A stretch of DNA of 64,000 nt from Capnocytophaga sp. ARDL2 (GTDB lineage: Bacteria; Bacteroidota; Bacteroidia; Flavobacteriales; Flavobacteriaceae): NCBI RefSeq assembly GCF_041530365.1, contig NZ_CP168034.1, forward strand, positions 1,240,001 to 1,304,000. Direction: 5' to 3'. Position numbers and translations under genes: made by a program. Position 1 is the stretch's first letter; the number at the start of each line of letters is the position of its first letter. A model generated the notes under the pieces. The model saw nothing but the letters and a program-made list of their open reading frames with translations, had not been told where the DNA came from and searched no databases. Shown here one piece after another: positions 32,168 to 41,788 of this stretch.

Positions 32168-32971
32168 ATGAAAAAACTGCTACACTATATTTTTCCATTA
32201 CTGTTGCTTTTTCAAGTAGGAATATCTTATGCACAATTTGAAATACCGCCCAAACCACAAGGTATTGAGCAAACCAGTGTATATGACTATGCAAATTTGT
32301 TGTGTTTAGAAGATAAAAAAGCCTTAGAGCAAAAACTCATCAATTATGCAGATAGTACTTCTAATCAGATTGTAATAGCCATTATTCCATCATTGAAAGG
32401 AGAATACGAGGGAACATTGGCACCTAGTTGGGCTCACAAATGGGGCATTGGTCAGAAAGGAAAAGACAATGGTGTTTTTATACTTTTGGCAGAGCAAGAA
32501 CGCAAATTGTGGATTGCTCCTGGATATGGTTTAGAACACTTATTGACTGCGGGAGTCAATGGGCAAATTATTAGAAATGAAATCATTCCTTATTTCAAAC
32601 AAGGAGATTACTACGGAGGATTGGACAATGGGACTGATCAATTGATTGCTTTGTTTTCGGGTCAATATATAGTAGAAGAGGGTTCAGATGAAGGAGCTAA
32701 TGCAGGGTTGATTACCTTACTATTGATGATAGGTGTCATAGCGTTATTGGTTTATTGGTCAAATAAACAAAACAAAAAGAAAATTAAAAAATACAAAGAC
32801 GCCGGTTTAAGCATGGAAGATATTATGATAATTCTTTCACGAGCAGGAAGAAATAATAAATCTGGTGGTTGGAAAGGCGGAGGCTTTGGCGGCGGTGGAT
32901 TCGGTGGCGGATTTTCAGGAGGTTTCGGAGGAGGCGGATTCTCTGGAGGTGGAGCAGGAGGAAGTTGGTAA
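32168..32971 (+). CDS. Secreted TPM-domain protein with membrane helix and Gly-rich tail
   Basis: The 267-residue protein has a signal peptide (MKKLLHYIFPLLLLFQVGISYAQ) and a TPM domain (VYDYANLLCLEDKKALEQKL, NQIVIAIIPSLKGEYEG, DNGVFILLAEQERKLWIAPG). A C-terminal transmembrane helix (GLITLLLMIGVIALLVYW) and a long Gly/Phe-rich tail ending GGAGGSW follow. The pattern matches YgcG-type proteins that accompany LemA. IS982 copy 2 has inserted 23 bases after its stop, before the terminator. Confidence 0.9.
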   Translation: MKKLLHYIFPLLLLFQVGISYAQFEIPPKPQGIEQTSVYDYANLLCLEDKKALEQKLINYADSTSNQIVIAIIPSLKGEYEGTLAPSWAHKWGIGQKGKDNGVFILLAEQERKLWIAPGYGLEHLLTAGVNGQIIRNEIIPYFKQGDYYGGLDNGTDQLIALFSGQYIVEEGSDEGANAGLITLLLMIGVIALLVYWSNKQNKKKIKKYKDAGLSMEDIMIILSRAGRNNKSGGWKGGGFGGGGFGGGFSGGFGGGGFSGGGAGGSW

Positions 32972-32994
32972 ATAGTAAAAAATAATGTAAAAAT

Positions 32995-33972
32995 ACCTGT
33001 TGTGCATTATGAAATAAAATAAAAAAAGTTGTTCATTTAACTGAAATTCAGTATATTTAGTTCGCTAAAACAAATAAAAAATGAACAACTTAGAGCAAAT
33101 ATACGAAAGAATTTTAGAAGTTTTAGAAGATTTTTTTCCTCATCAACTTTTACCTTATCAAAGGAGAAAGCCAAAAATGAGTGATTTAGAATTGGTGAGT
33201 TTAAATTTAACAGCAGAATATTTAAGTATTGATAGTGAATTACAACTCTTTAGAAAAATACCTAATTCTTTGAAAAACAAAATAGAAAGAAGTGTTTATA
33301 ACAAAAGAAAACGAAATCTTTTTTATTATATAAATCAGATTAGGGAAAAACTTGCAATGTGTTTTAATAGAGAGGAGAGTTATTTTGTAATTGATAGTAT
33401 GCCTTTGAAAATATGTGAAAATGCTAGAGCAATGAGAAGTAAAATTTGTAGAGACGAAAGTTTTTCATATCCTGATTATGGTTTTTGTGCTAGTCAGAAG
33501 TTACATTATTTTGGATATAAATTACACATAATCTGTTCAATAGAAGGTATTGTACAAAGTTTAGATATGACTCCAGCATCTGTTCACGATGTTCATTATT
33601 TAAAAGATGTTAGTTCTCAAATTCAAAATTGCGTTTTGATTGGTGATAGAGGTTATATATCGTCACAATATCAATTAGATTTGTTTAACACTGCTACTAT
33701 TCAGTTAGATACACCTAAAAGAATAAATCAAAAAGATTACAAACCTCAATTTTATTTATTCAAAAAGAAGAGAAAAAGAATCGAAACTCTATTTTCTCAA
33801 CTTTGTGATCAATTTATGATTAAAAGGAATTATGCTAAATCATTCAACGGTTTTAAAACACGAATTATCAGTAAAATAACTGCTTTAACCTTAATTCAAT
33901 ACATTAACAAATTTGTATTAAAAAAGGAAATAAATAAAATTAAAGCAAGTATAATTTAAAATGCACAACGGG
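32995..33972 (+). mobile_element. IS982-family insertion sequence, copy 2
   Basis: The element has 978 bases, with the same ends as copy 1 (CCTGTTGTGCATT and its near-inverse) and an identical transposase. The target duplication TGTAAAAAT flanks it at 32986-32994 and 33973-33981 (9 bases). It points in the direction of the neighbouring genes. Confidence 0.92.
33081..33959 (+). CDS. IS982-family transposase
   Basis: Identical 292-residue protein to the one at 6540-7418, with the DDE residues in YFVIDSMPLK, LIGDRGYIS and KRIETLFSQL. Two identical copies 26 kb apart, both with intact target duplications, point to recent transposition. Confidence 0.93.
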   Translation: MNNLEQIYERILEVLEDFFPHQLLPYQRRKPKMSDLELVSLNLTAEYLSIDSELQLFRKIPNSLKNKIERSVYNKRKRNLFYYINQIREKLAMCFNREESYFVIDSMPLKICENARAMRSKICRDESFSYPDYGFCASQKLHYFGYKLHIICSIEGIVQSLDMTPASVHDVHYLKDVSSQIQNCVLIGDRGYISSQYQLDLFNTATIQLDTPKRINQKDYKPQFYLFKKKRKRIETLFSQLCDQFMIKRNYAKSFNGFKTRIISKITALTLIQYINKFVLKKEINKIKASII

Positions 33973-33975
33973 TGT

Positions 33976-34012
33976 AAAAATGTCTGGAAATTTATATTTC
34001 AGACATTTTTTA
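33976..34012 (+). terminator. Terminator displaced from the TPM gene by the IS
   Basis: AAAAATGTCTG and CAGACATTTTTT form an 11-base stem around a 14-base loop with T run. The first bases coincide with the IS target duplication. Before the insertion it followed the TPM gene by about 15 bases. Confidence 0.75.
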
Positions 34013-34055
34013 TGTGCAAAATAAAATAAAAGTAAAACCTTTCTATCTGTAGCAA

Positions 34056-34084
34056 TTGTCAACCTAATTTTTCTTTTATCTTTG
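34056..34084 (+). promoter_or_regulatory. Promoter of the polysaccharide cluster
   Basis: TTG (34056-34058), 18 bases, TATCTTTG (34077-34084) fits the Bacteroidota consensus and lies 17 bases upstream of the ATG at 34102. Confidence 0.7.
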
Positions 34085-34101
34085 CAGAAAGAACTTATAG
34101 T

Positions 34102-35079
34102 ATGTCATCAATAAAAATTGTAAAATATTCCTTAAAAGATTATCATCTCTGGAACAACTTTGTAGCCCAAGCAAAAAACGCTACATTTTTGTTTCATAGA
34201 GATTATATGGAATACCATAAGGATAGATTTGAGGATTTTTCGTTGATGATTTTTGAAAAAGAGGAATTGATTGCGTTGCTTCCTGCTCATATTTCTGGGG
34301 ATAAAATATTCTCTCACAACGGATTGACCTACGGAGGATTGATTTGTCAGTCAAAATTACGAACAACAGATTTTGTTGAAATTTTTTATCATTTGATGAA
34401 ATTTTTACACGAAAATGCTATTTCTCAATGGTTTTGGAAGGAAATTCCGAATTTTTATACCACAAATGGCAATGATGAATTGAAGTATTTGACATTTGTA
34501 ACCGAAGCAAAATTGTATCGCAGAGATTTGTGTTCGGTAATTGATTTAAAACAAAAAATCCCTACCACTCACGGACTGAATTGGAAAGTCAATAAGGCGA
34601 AAAAAGCAGGAGCAATCATTGAAAAAAGTACCAATTTTTCTTTTTTTTGGAATGAAATTTTATCGGTGGAATTGTTAGAAAAATACGGAGTAAAACCTGT
34701 GCATTCTTTGGAAGAAATTCAATTTTTACACGATAAATTCCCAGAAAACATTCATTTATATACAGTCAAATTGAATGATGAAATTGTAGCAGGAACGGTT
34801 TTGTATATTGATAAAAAAACGGTTCATTGTCAGTATATTTCCGTGAAAAAAGAATATAGAAATTTGAGAATTTTAGATTTTTTATTTCATCATTTGATTT
34901 TTGAGAAATTTTCAAATTTTGATTATTTTGATTTTGGAATTTCCAACGAAGAAAACGGAAAAAAACTCAACAAAGGACTGATGGAGTTTAAAGAAAATTT
35001 TGGAGCTCGTTCGGTTTCTCAGGATTTTTATCAATTGGAAACAAAAAAATATTCATTAATTGAATCTTTGTATTTATGA
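34102..35079 (+). CDS. FemAB/GNAT-like acyl or aminoacyl transferase
   Basis: The 325-residue cytosolic protein has a double GNAT-like layout. The first half holds [20 protein letters not shown], with [20 protein letters not shown]; the second half holds [19 protein letters not shown] and [20 protein letters not shown]. FemAB-related proteins transfer amino acids or acyl groups, and members in polysaccharide clusters are thought to decorate sugars. It overlaps the next gene by 4 bases (ATGA), so it is translated with the aminotransferase. Substrate unknown; addition of an acyl group to the amino sugar made by its neighbours is a reasonable guess. Confidence 0.8.
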   Translation: MSSIKIVKYSLKDYHLWNNFVAQAKNATFLFHRDYMEYHKDRFEDFSLMIFEKEELIALLPAHISGDKIFSHNGLTYGGLICQSKLRTTDFVEIFYHLMKFLHENAISQWFWKEIPNFYTTNGNDELKYLTFVTEAKLYRRDLCSVIDLKQKIPTTHGLNWKVNKAKKAGAIIEKSTNFSFFWNEILSVELLEKYGVKPVHSLEEIQFLHDKFPENIHLYTVKLNDEIVAGTVLYIDKKTVHCQYISVKKEYRNLRILDFLFHHLIFEKFSNFDYFDFGISNEENGKKLNKGLMEFKENFGARSVSQDFYQLETKKYSLIESLYL

Positions 35080-36176
35080 TTCCATACCTCAATTTAAAGA
35101 AAATAAATCAACCTTATGAAGAGCAAATTTTGGAGAAAACCAAAGAATTTGTTCAGTCGGGACATTATATTTTGGGCGAACAATTGGATTTGTTTGAACG
35201 CAATTTTTCGGAGTATTGTGGCGTTCCGCATACGGTGGGCGTTGGCAACGGCCTAGATGCTTTAACACTGATTTTCAAGGCATATATACAATTAGGAAAA
35301 TTGAAAACAGGCGATGAAATTATCGTTCCTGCCAATACTTATATTGCGAGTATTTTGGCGATTATCAACGCTGGTTTGAAACCTAAACTGATTGATACCA
35401 ACTTGAAAACCTATAACTTAGATATTTTTTCAGTGCAAAACGCCATTGAACCTGGGAAAACCAAGGCGATTTTGATGGTGCATTTATACGGACAAATCAA
35501 CGATGCCAAAGAATTGCGACAATTAGCAGAGGATTTCAATTTATTGTTGATAGAAGATGCTGCTCAGGCTCACGGTGCTATGCAAGACGGCAAACGAGCA
35601 GGTGCTATCGGACACGCCGCTGGGTTTAGTTTTTACCCTGGGAAAAATTTGGGTTGTTTGGGCGATGGTGGTGCCATAACTACCCACGACACGCAATTGG
35701 CAAATTGCATACGAGCGATGAGAAATTATGGTTCGGAAATGAAATATTACCATATTTACAAAGGTTGCAACTCTCGTTTAGACGAATGGCAAGCCGCAAT
35801 TTTGAACCTCAAATTACAAGATTTGGATTTTGACAATGACAAACGAAGAGCGATTGCTTTAAGATATTTAACTGAAATTCAAAATAATAAAGTTGAATTA
35901 CCTACTTGGGACGAATCTAAAAATCATGTGTTTCATATTTTTGTGGTTAGGGTAAAAAACCGAACGGCTTTTCAAGAGCATTTGTTGAGCAAAGGGGTTC
36001 AAACATTGATACACTATCCGATTGCACCTCATTTACAAAGCAGTATGACAGAATTTGAAGATTTGCAACTGCCTATTTCTGAGCAAATTCACCGTGAAGT
36101 AGTAAGCATTCCGTGTCATCAAATGCTTTCGTTTGAAGAAGTAAGTCAAGTGATTAAGGCGGTGAATAGTTATTAG
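35076..36176 (+). CDS. DegT/DnrJ/EryC1/StrS sugar aminotransferase (FdtB-like)
   Basis: The 366-residue PLP enzyme has the family pattern: [62 protein letters not shown] and [18 protein letters not shown] (catalytic Lys in PGKN). It converts a keto sugar nucleotide to an amino sugar. Together with the FdtA/QdtA-like isomerase two genes on, the likely path is a dTDP-3-amino-3,6-dideoxyhexose such as Fuc3N or Qui3N. It starts inside the stop of the preceding gene. Confidence 0.9.
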   Translation: MIPYLNLKKINQPYEEQILEKTKEFVQSGHYILGEQLDLFERNFSEYCGVPHTVGVGNGLDALTLIFKAYIQLGKLKTGDEIIVPANTYIASILAIINAGLKPKLIDTNLKTYNLDIFSVQNAIEPGKTKAILMVHLYGQINDAKELRQLAEDFNLLLIEDAAQAHGAMQDGKRAGAIGHAAGFSFYPGKNLGCLGDGGAITTHDTQLANCIRAMRNYGSEMKYYHIYKGCNSRLDEWQAAILNLKLQDLDFDNDKRRAIALRYLTEIQNNKVELPTWDESKNHVFHIFVVRVKNRTAFQEHLLSKGVQTLIHYPIAPHLQSSMTEFEDLQLPISEQIHREVVSIPCHQMLSFEEVSQVIKAVNSY

Positions 36177-36233
36177 GCTATAAGCATCCCACATTTGGTG
36201 GGACAGGGGAGGCAGGAAGCTATTTCTCACCAC

Positions 36234-36278
36234 AGTTTGACAAACCATAAATAGAGCGTTGAAGTGGTTTGTCAAACT
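36234..36278. repeat. Long inverted repeat behind the aminotransferase gene
   Basis: AGTTTGACAAACCA (36234-36247) and its exact inverse TGGTTTGTCAAACT (36265-36278) flank a 17-base loop, with no T run afterwards. A nearby GGTGGGACAGGGGAGG is also seen after pcrA. Probably a remnant mobile or structural repeat. Confidence 0.55.
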
Positions 36279-36381
36279 ACAAGATAACCATTACATTCTA
36301 TGTTTTCTTTAAAAAATGAAGCATCTTTGTTTCTAAGTTGTGAAAAATCTATGTGTCTATGTGGTAATATAATCTGAAAAA

Positions 36382-37818
36382 ATGTCAAACTCAAAAAGTA
36401 TATTAAAAAACACAGCGATTTTTGGAAGTGTGAAATTCATTTCCTTGGTAATTGGTCTTGTTAGAACCAAGTTGGCGGCTGTGCTTTTGGGTACGCAAGG
36501 TGTGGGATTTTTTGGTTTGATTGCCGCTACTATAGAACTCATCATCGGAATTTTTAACGCAGGTATTCCGACCAGTATGGTGAAATATCTCTCGGTTTCC
36601 ACTGATGAAGATTTACCAAAAAAATTCTACATTGCTCGGAAAATCACCTTAGGTTTAGCCATTTTAGGATTGCTATTTTGCTTTATTTTTGCCGAAAAAC
36701 TCAGTGATTTCACCTTTGGAACCAATGATTTTCGTTGGGCATTTCAATTACTTTCAATAGCCGTTTTTACAAGAATATTACTCATCGCTTTCAACAGTTA
36801 CTTACAATCCAGAATTTATTTAAAAACACTTGCCAACGCTGCAATTGTCGGAAATATTTTAGGGATTTTTTGCACCATTCCGCTGTATTATTTTTTCAGA
36901 ATAGACGGTGTGGTTTACAACATTGTAGCTATTGCTTTGATTGATATTTTGGTAATTTACATTGCTTTTAGAAAAATAAAACAACCTGTAAAAAAAGTTA
37001 GTCATCAAGAGTTTTCACAGGATTCAAAAAATATTTTAACCGAGAGTTTTTACTATAGTTTTGCAGGTATTTTGGCGGTATTATCAGCTTATATTGTACA
37101 AATTTACATCCGTAAAAGTGGTGACTTAGACGAATTGGGATTGTTTGTTACAGGAAATACGATTATCAATCAGTATGTAGCCATTGTATTTATGTCAATG
37201 AGTTATGATTATTTTCCGAGAATTTCCAAAGCTGCCAAAGACATCGTTCAACTCAATAAAGAGGTCAATCAGCAGTTGAAAATAGGATTGATAGTACTAT
37301 TTCCTATATTATTGTGGCTATTGTTGTTGTGTGATTGGGTTGTACGACTTTTATTTAGTAAAGATTTTTTAGGGAGTGTTTCTTATGTAGAATTTGCCAT
37401 TTTGGGAGTATTTTTTAAAATGATTTCGTGGATTTTAGCCTACACCTTAATTGCTAAATCTCAGAAAAAAATATTTGTAATAAACGAATTTATTTTTACT
37501 GTTTTATATATTGGTATTCATTTATATGGATTTCAAAATAATCAAATTACGGGGTTGGGAATAGCATATAGTGTGTATTTTTTCTTGTATTTGTTGGCTA
37601 TATTTTTCATTTGCAAGTACAAAACAAAAGTGGAGATGAATAGTCAAAACTTCAAAATATCGGTTTTGTTTTCGTTTTTGATACTATTTTCAATAATTAT
37701 TAAAATATTTGTAACAAATCCTATCGCAGTGAATGTATTGTTGGGGATTTTGACTATTTTTGCAAGTATATGGTCATTACGACAAATTGTAAACATTTAT
37801 GCAATCAAAAATCATTAA
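36382..37818 (+). CDS. wzx: Wzx-type O-antigen/polysaccharide flippase
   Basis: The 478-residue protein has 12-14 predicted membrane helices. Its start, NSKSILKNTAIFGSVKFISLV followed by GLVRTKLAAVLLGTQGVGFFGL, is typical of the polysaccharide transport family. It should move undecaprenyl-linked sugar repeats across the inner membrane. It overlaps the next gene by 20 bases, which links it to the sugar-nucleotide pathway. Confidence 0.9.
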   Translation: MSNSKSILKNTAIFGSVKFISLVIGLVRTKLAAVLLGTQGVGFFGLIAATIELIIGIFNAGIPTSMVKYLSVSTDEDLPKKFYIARKITLGLAILGLLFCFIFAEKLSDFTFGTNDFRWAFQLLSIAVFTRILLIAFNSYLQSRIYLKTLANAAIVGNILGIFCTIPLYYFFRIDGVVYNIVAIALIDILVIYIAFRKIKQPVKKVSHQEFSQDSKNILTESFYYSFAGILAVLSAYIVQIYIRKSGDLDELGLFVTGNTIINQYVAIVFMSMSYDYFPRISKAAKDIVQLNKEVNQQLKIGLIVLFPILLWLLLLCDWVVRLLFSKDFLGSVSYVEFAILGVFFKMISWILAYTLIAKSQKKIFVINEFIFTVLYIGIHLYGFQNNQITGLGIAYSVYFFLYLLAIFFICKYKTKVEMNSQNFKISVLFSFLILFSIIIKIFVTNPIAVNVLLGILTIFASIWSLRQIVNIYAIKNH

Positions 37819-38194
37819 ACTACCAAAAATAGAAGACCCAAGAGGTAATCTTTCTGTGATAGAGAAAGACATTATTCCATTTGCCATCAAGCGAACATAT
37901 TTTTTATACGATGTACCAAGTGGTGGTTCGAGAGGAGGTCATGCACATAAGGAACAAGAAAGCCTGATTGTAGCAGTGGCAGGTAGTTTTGATGTTGTTT
38001 TAAATGACGGAAAGCAAAGAAAAGTTTTCACACTCAACAGACCTTATGAAGGATTATATGTAGCCAAAGGCACTTGGCGAGAATTGGAAAATTTTTCTTC
38101 AGGAGCCGTGAGTTTGGTGGTTTCCTCTGGTGAATATGATGAAGAGGATTATATCAGGGATTTTGAGGAGTTTTTATCTACCTATTCAAAGTGA
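37799..38194 (+). CDS. dTDP-sugar 3,4-ketoisomerase, FdtA/QdtA-like cupin
   Basis: The 131-residue single-domain cupin carries IKLPKIEDPRGNLSVIEKDI, VPSGGSRGGHAHKEQESLIV (metal/active-site His residues) and LYVAKGTWRELENF. FdtA and QdtA interconvert dTDP-4-keto-6-deoxyglucose and the 3-keto form ahead of a DegT aminotransferase; one is present here. Whether the product has the fuco or quino configuration cannot be seen. It converges with the glycosyltransferase on the minus strand (overlap 9 bases). Confidence 0.88.
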   Translation: MQSKIIKLPKIEDPRGNLSVIEKDIIPFAIKRTYFLYDVPSGGSRGGHAHKEQESLIVAVAGSFDVVLNDGKQRKVFTLNRPYEGLYVAKGTWRELENFSSGAVSLVVSSGEYDEEDYIRDFEEFLSTYSK

Positions 38195-39325
38195 CCATGC
38201 TTCTAAATATTTTGTTGCAATTTGAATGTAATGATGTTCCTTTTCAATGAATTTTCTAGTATTTTTGCCAATAATTTCTATTTTTTTAGGGTTATTTATC
38301 AAAAAATCCAATTTTGAGACAATATCTTCTACATTGGGTAACGCATTGATAGCAACATTATTTTCTTCCAAATTGAAATACTGTAACCAGTCTTTTTCAG
38401 CACCAGTAAAAACCACTTTTCCTTGAGCCATTGCCGTAAGAGCGTTATATCCTTGGTCATGTGCAAAAATTTGGTCAAGGACAATGTGGCTCTTGTTTAT
38501 AATTTTTACATATTCTTTGTAAGGAACATTTTCAGAAATGATTATTTCTACTTTGTCTGAATATTTTTCTTTGATGATTTTTAAGGCTTGTTCAAAATAC
38601 ACTATCCCTTTTTTGTAATATGAAAACCGATTGATTCCTAATAAGATTACGATTTTGTCAGTAACTTTATTTTCATTGAAAACTATTTTATCACAATTGA
38701 TAGGATTGGGAATAAAATGCGTTTTGAAACCCATTTTTTTCATAGGAATTTCGTAATCAAAATCCGAAGTAATGATAGAATTACAATGATTTTTCAAAAA
38801 ATCAAATACTTTTTTGTAGGATTTTTGAGTATATTTCAAAGGATAGCTGAAATGAATTTTCAATGATTCATCTTCCAACATCGGTGTAAGAATATTGTAA
38901 AAATTTTTGTTTTTTAAATAAAAATCCACGATAGGTACTTCATCTCCGCATACCAATAGATTTAGGTTTTTCGTTTTTTTGAGTAATTGTTTGTAAAACC
39001 ATTGATTTATAAAAGGATACGATTCTATTGCATTGGAATTGATGAGTTGGATACAATCAAATTGCTTTTGTTTTTGTATGAAAAAAAAGAATCTTAGAGC
39101 TTTTTCAGATTTTTCTAAGTTTAAAATTTTGATTTTTCGTAAAAATCTAAATAATATATTTCCTATTTTTGATTCTGTAAAAGAGGCATGAATTGAATGG
39201 TCGGTTGATAAATTTTTAAAAGAATCACCTGTGGAAACCAGAGTAACCTCGTGTCCCAAAGCGATTAATCCTTCTTTTAACGAATTGTGAAGATTGCTAT
39301 ATTCTCCCACCAACAATACTTTCAT
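38186..39325 (-). CDS. Glycosyltransferase, GT4-like (GT-B fold)
   Basis: The 379-residue protein opens with MKVLLVGEYSNLHNSLKEGL and has the second-domain pattern IVILLGINRFSYYKKGIVYF...YKEYVKIINKSHIVLDQIFAHDQ, ending in the family-like VEDIVSKLDFLINNPKKIEI. The retaining E-x7-E site is not obvious. It lies on the opposite strand to the rest of the polysaccharide cluster and diverges from the GT2 gene at 39363. Confidence 0.78.
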   Translation of the reverse strand: MKVLLVGEYSNLHNSLKEGLIALGHEVTLVSTGDSFKNLSTDHSIHASFTESKIGNILFRFLRKIKILNLEKSEKALRFFFFIQKQKQFDCIQLINSNAIESYPFINQWFYKQLLKKTKNLNLLVCGDEVPIVDFYLKNKNFYNILTPMLEDESLKIHFSYPLKYTQKSYKKVFDFLKNHCNSIITSDFDYEIPMKKMGFKTHFIPNPINCDKIVFNENKVTDKIVILLGINRFSYYKKGIVYFEQALKIIKEKYSDKVEIIISENVPYKEYVKIINKSHIVLDQIFAHDQGYNALTAMAQGKVVFTGAEKDWLQYFNLEENNVAINALPNVEDIVSKLDFLINNPKKIEIIGKNTRKFIEKEHHYIQIATKYLEAWSL

Positions 39326-39362
39326 GATTTTTTATTGTATTTTTGCACAAAAATAAGGTTTT

Positions 39363-40181
39363 ATGTCACAATTTTCTGCAAATGATTTAGAAATTTTAAT
39401 TTCAACTGAAAATAGAAACAATTTGGAATTTCTTTTCAAAATGTTCCCTAATGATTTGTGGAAAAATATTTCTATTTTGATTGTAAATCAAACAAAAAAA
39501 GAGAATTTGGTTTCTCAATTTCAAAATGTTAGAGTAATTAATTCATCTGAAAAAGGATTGTCTAAAAGCAGAAATTTAGCTCTGAAAAATGCTCAAGGAA
39601 AATTATTGCTAATTGCCGATGATGATCTGGTATATCATGATGATTTTGTGGTAAATATTGTAACGGGATTTAATGAATTAGTAACTGATTTTGTGTGTTT
39701 TCAATATGTTGAAAATGGCAAAATTATCAAAAAGTACCCGCAGAAATCGCAAAAGAAATTATCTATAATACAACTTTTACATATTATTTCATTTGAAATT
39801 GCTTTTAAAAAAGATGTTTTAGATAAAAATCAAATCTATTTTGACAAAAGATTTGGTATCAATGCACCTTTTTTTATGGGAGAAGAAAATACATTTTTGT
39901 TGGATTATTACAAAAAAGGTTGTTCGTTTGGATTTTATCCTAAAATAATTGTTTCTCACAATCAACCAACAACCAACGATAAATTGTCTGAGAATCAAAG
40001 ATATTTTAGTGCGGGAGCATTTTTTTATAGAAATTTTCCTAGAAATAATTTTTATTGGATATTCAGTAAATTGTTTTTTGATTTGAAGCAAGGTAAAATC
40101 AAATGGAAAAATGTTATTAAACTATACAAACAAGCAATAAAAGGAAAAAATCAATTAAAAAATGAAAAAAAAAATAAATAG
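39363..40181 (+). CDS. Glycosyltransferase, GT2-like (GT-A fold)
   Basis: The 272-residue protein has GLSKSRNLALKNAQGKLLLIADDDLVYHD (R-N-x-A and DDD motif of GT-A enzymes) and a later GEENTFLLDYYKKGC. The start MSQFSANDLEILISTENRN lacks the usual SIIIP strand, so it is a divergent member. A -7 box TATTTTTG at 39338-39345 precedes it. Its end overlaps the SUI1 gene by 20 bases. Confidence 0.75.
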   Translation: MSQFSANDLEILISTENRNNLEFLFKMFPNDLWKNISILIVNQTKKENLVSQFQNVRVINSSEKGLSKSRNLALKNAQGKLLLIADDDLVYHDDFVVNIVTGFNELVTDFVCFQYVENGKIIKKYPQKSQKKLSIIQLLHIISFEIAFKKDVLDKNQIYFDKRFGINAPFFMGEENTFLLDYYKKGCSFGFYPKIIVSHNQPTTNDKLSENQRYFSAGAFFYRNFPRNNFYWIFSKLFFDLKQGKIKWKNVIKLYKQAIKGKNQLKNEKKNK

Positions 40182-40509
40182 ATTAGAAGATTTAGGTGGA
40201 TTTGTGTTTTCTACCAACGAAGATTTTGAATTTGATAATTCAGAAGAAATAGAAACTTTGGCTCCTGAAGATCAAAGATTAGAAGCTCATCTTGATAAGA
40301 AAAATAGAGGAGGAAAAATCGCAACAATCATCAAAGGTTTTGAAGGTAAAGAGGATGATTTGAAACAACTCGCAAAAGACCTTAAAACATTGTGTGGAGT
40401 AGGGGGAAGTGCCAAAGATGGTGAAATCATCATTCAAGGAAATTTCCGAGATAAAATTATGGAATATCTTCTAAAAAAATCCTATAAAGTAAAAAGAGTT
40501 GGGGCGTAA
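40162..40509 (+). CDS. SUI1-family translation factor (YciH/eIF1-like)
   Basis: The 115-residue protein has the SUI1 fold in its C-terminal half (LDKKNRGGKIATIIKGFEGK, LAKDLKTLCGVGGSAKDGEI, IIQGNFRDKIMEYLL). The first 45 residues are an acidic extension. Bacterial homologues are not essential and may tune start-codon selection. It ends on the first base of the next gene (TAATG). Confidence 0.9.
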   Translation: MKKKINRLEDLGGFVFSTNEDFEFDNSEEIETLAPEDQRLEAHLDKKNRGGKIATIIKGFEGKEDDLKQLAKDLKTLCGVGGSAKDGEIIIQGNFRDKIMEYLLKKSYKVKRVGA

Positions 40510-41351
40510 TGAATAATGAGAATACTATGAATACAGAAGGAATTCGTATCAATAAATTTTTGACCGAAATTGGTTATTGTTCTCGTCGAGAAGCCGATCG
40601 ATTGTTGGAACAAGGGAGAATTACTTTGAATGGAGTTGTTCCTGAATTAGGTACCAAAGTTCAACTCGATGATGTAGTTGCAGTAGATGGAACGATTGTT
40701 CGAGCGAAAAATGAAGAGGCAAAAGTCTATTTGATGGTCAATAAACCTGTGGGAATTGAGTGTACTACCAATCCAGAGGTAAAACACAATATTGTAGATT
40801 TTGTGAATTACCCTAAACGTATTTTTCCAATCGGAAGGTTGGACAAAGATTCGGAAGGATTGATATTGATGACCAACGACGGTGATATTGTCAATAAAAT
40901 ACTCAGAGCGAGAAACAATCACGAAAAGGAATATATTGTAAAAGTGGATAAACCTATTACAGACCGTTTTATCACTCGTATGGGAAATGGTGTACCGATT
41001 CTCGATACAATCACCAAAAAATGTAAGGTAGAACGCATTACGAAAGATACGTTTAGAATCTATTTGACACAGGGATTGAACCGTCAGATTCGTAGAATGT
41101 GCGAATATTTTGGTTATACCGTAGTAGCTTTGAAACGAACACGAATCATCAATATTACTTTGGATATTCCATTGGGAATGCATAGGTTACTTACGGATGC
41201 AGAGATGAAAGAACTCAATCGATTGATTAGTGATAGTACCAAAACAGAAGAAGGAAGTTTGCCAAAAGTAGAGCGAAAACCCAAAAATGAAACACAATCA
41301 ATGGAAAAAAGAGATTTCGCAAAAACTTTTCTAAGAATAAAAAGAAAGTAA
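40509..41351 (+). CDS. rluB: 23S rRNA pseudouridine synthase, RsuA/RluB family
   Basis: The 280-residue enzyme has an N-terminal S4 domain (RINKFLTEIGYCSRREADRL, LEQGRITLNG). The catalytic domain carries GRLDKDSEGLILMTNDG (catalytic Asp) and GLNRQIRRMCEYFGY. RluB modifies U2605 of 23S rRNA in E. coli, but RluB, RluF and RsuA are similar and the exact site is not certain here. It converges with the RNase P RNA gene on the minus strand. Confidence 0.88.
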   Translation: MNNENTMNTEGIRINKFLTEIGYCSRREADRLLEQGRITLNGVVPELGTKVQLDDVVAVDGTIVRAKNEEAKVYLMVNKPVGIECTTNPEVKHNIVDFVNYPKRIFPIGRLDKDSEGLILMTNDGDIVNKILRARNNHEKEYIVKVDKPITDRFITRMGNGVPILDTITKKCKVERITKDTFRIYLTQGLNRQIRRMCEYFGYTVVALKRTRIINITLDIPLGMHRLLTDAEMKELNRLISDSTKTEEGSLPKVERKPKNETQSMEKRDFAKTFLRIKRK

Positions 41352-41352
41352 A

Positions 41353-41657
41353 CCTGTAAGCCGGGTTCTGTAAAAAAGAGGTAGGGTTACCTCTTTTTTT
41401 CTTATCATTTATCTAGACTAACAGTTGCCCGTAAGTTCTATCTGCCTACCCTCCAACGTCGAACGAGCAGCTCTCAAGCGTTGGTTTACATAGCATTTCA
41501 CCAAATAGAGTTTACCTGATTTCACTACAGCCGAACTGTACATTCTTTCTGTTGCACTTGTCCTCATCTTTCGACGGACGGGCGTTACCCGCTATTTTGC
41601 TCTGTGGTGCCCAGACTTTCCTCTGAATAAATCCAGCGATAAGACGGTTTACTTTCA
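41353..41657 (-). ncRNA. rnpB: RNase P RNA
   Basis: Read on the minus strand, the 5' domain contains the universally conserved AGAGGAAAGTCTGGGCACC. The body contains GGGTAACGCCCGTCC and GTTGGAGGGTAGGCAG, and the 3' end reads ACAGAACCCGGCTTACAGG. This is the catalytic RNA that trims tRNA 5' ends. The length of about 305 bases fits Bacteroidota type A RNA. The 5' end is set by the promoter. Confidence 0.93.
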
Positions 41658-41662
41658 GCCTG

Positions 41663-41670
41663 CAAATGTA
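41663..41670 (-). promoter_or_regulatory. -7 box of the RNase P RNA gene
   Basis: TACATTTG on the minus strand fits TAnnTTTG, 6 bases upstream of the proposed 5' end. Confidence 0.65.
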
Positions 41671-41788
41671 GGAGTTTTTTTGTGAAAAAATAATACATAT
41701 TTTTCTATTTTAAAAGTTTTCTTTACTATTGAAAATTATTTAACAATTTTTCTGTTACATTTGCATCAAAATTTCAATAGTTTAAACC

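Noticed and set aside
40647..41183. 178-codon minus-strand frame inside rluB
   Set aside because: Antisense shadow of a conserved pseudouridine synthase.
41353..41657. tmRNA or a riboswitch in the gap after rluB
   Set aside because: The conserved GAGGAAAGTCTGGGC and the ACAGAACCCGGCTTA end identify RNase P RNA on the minus strand.
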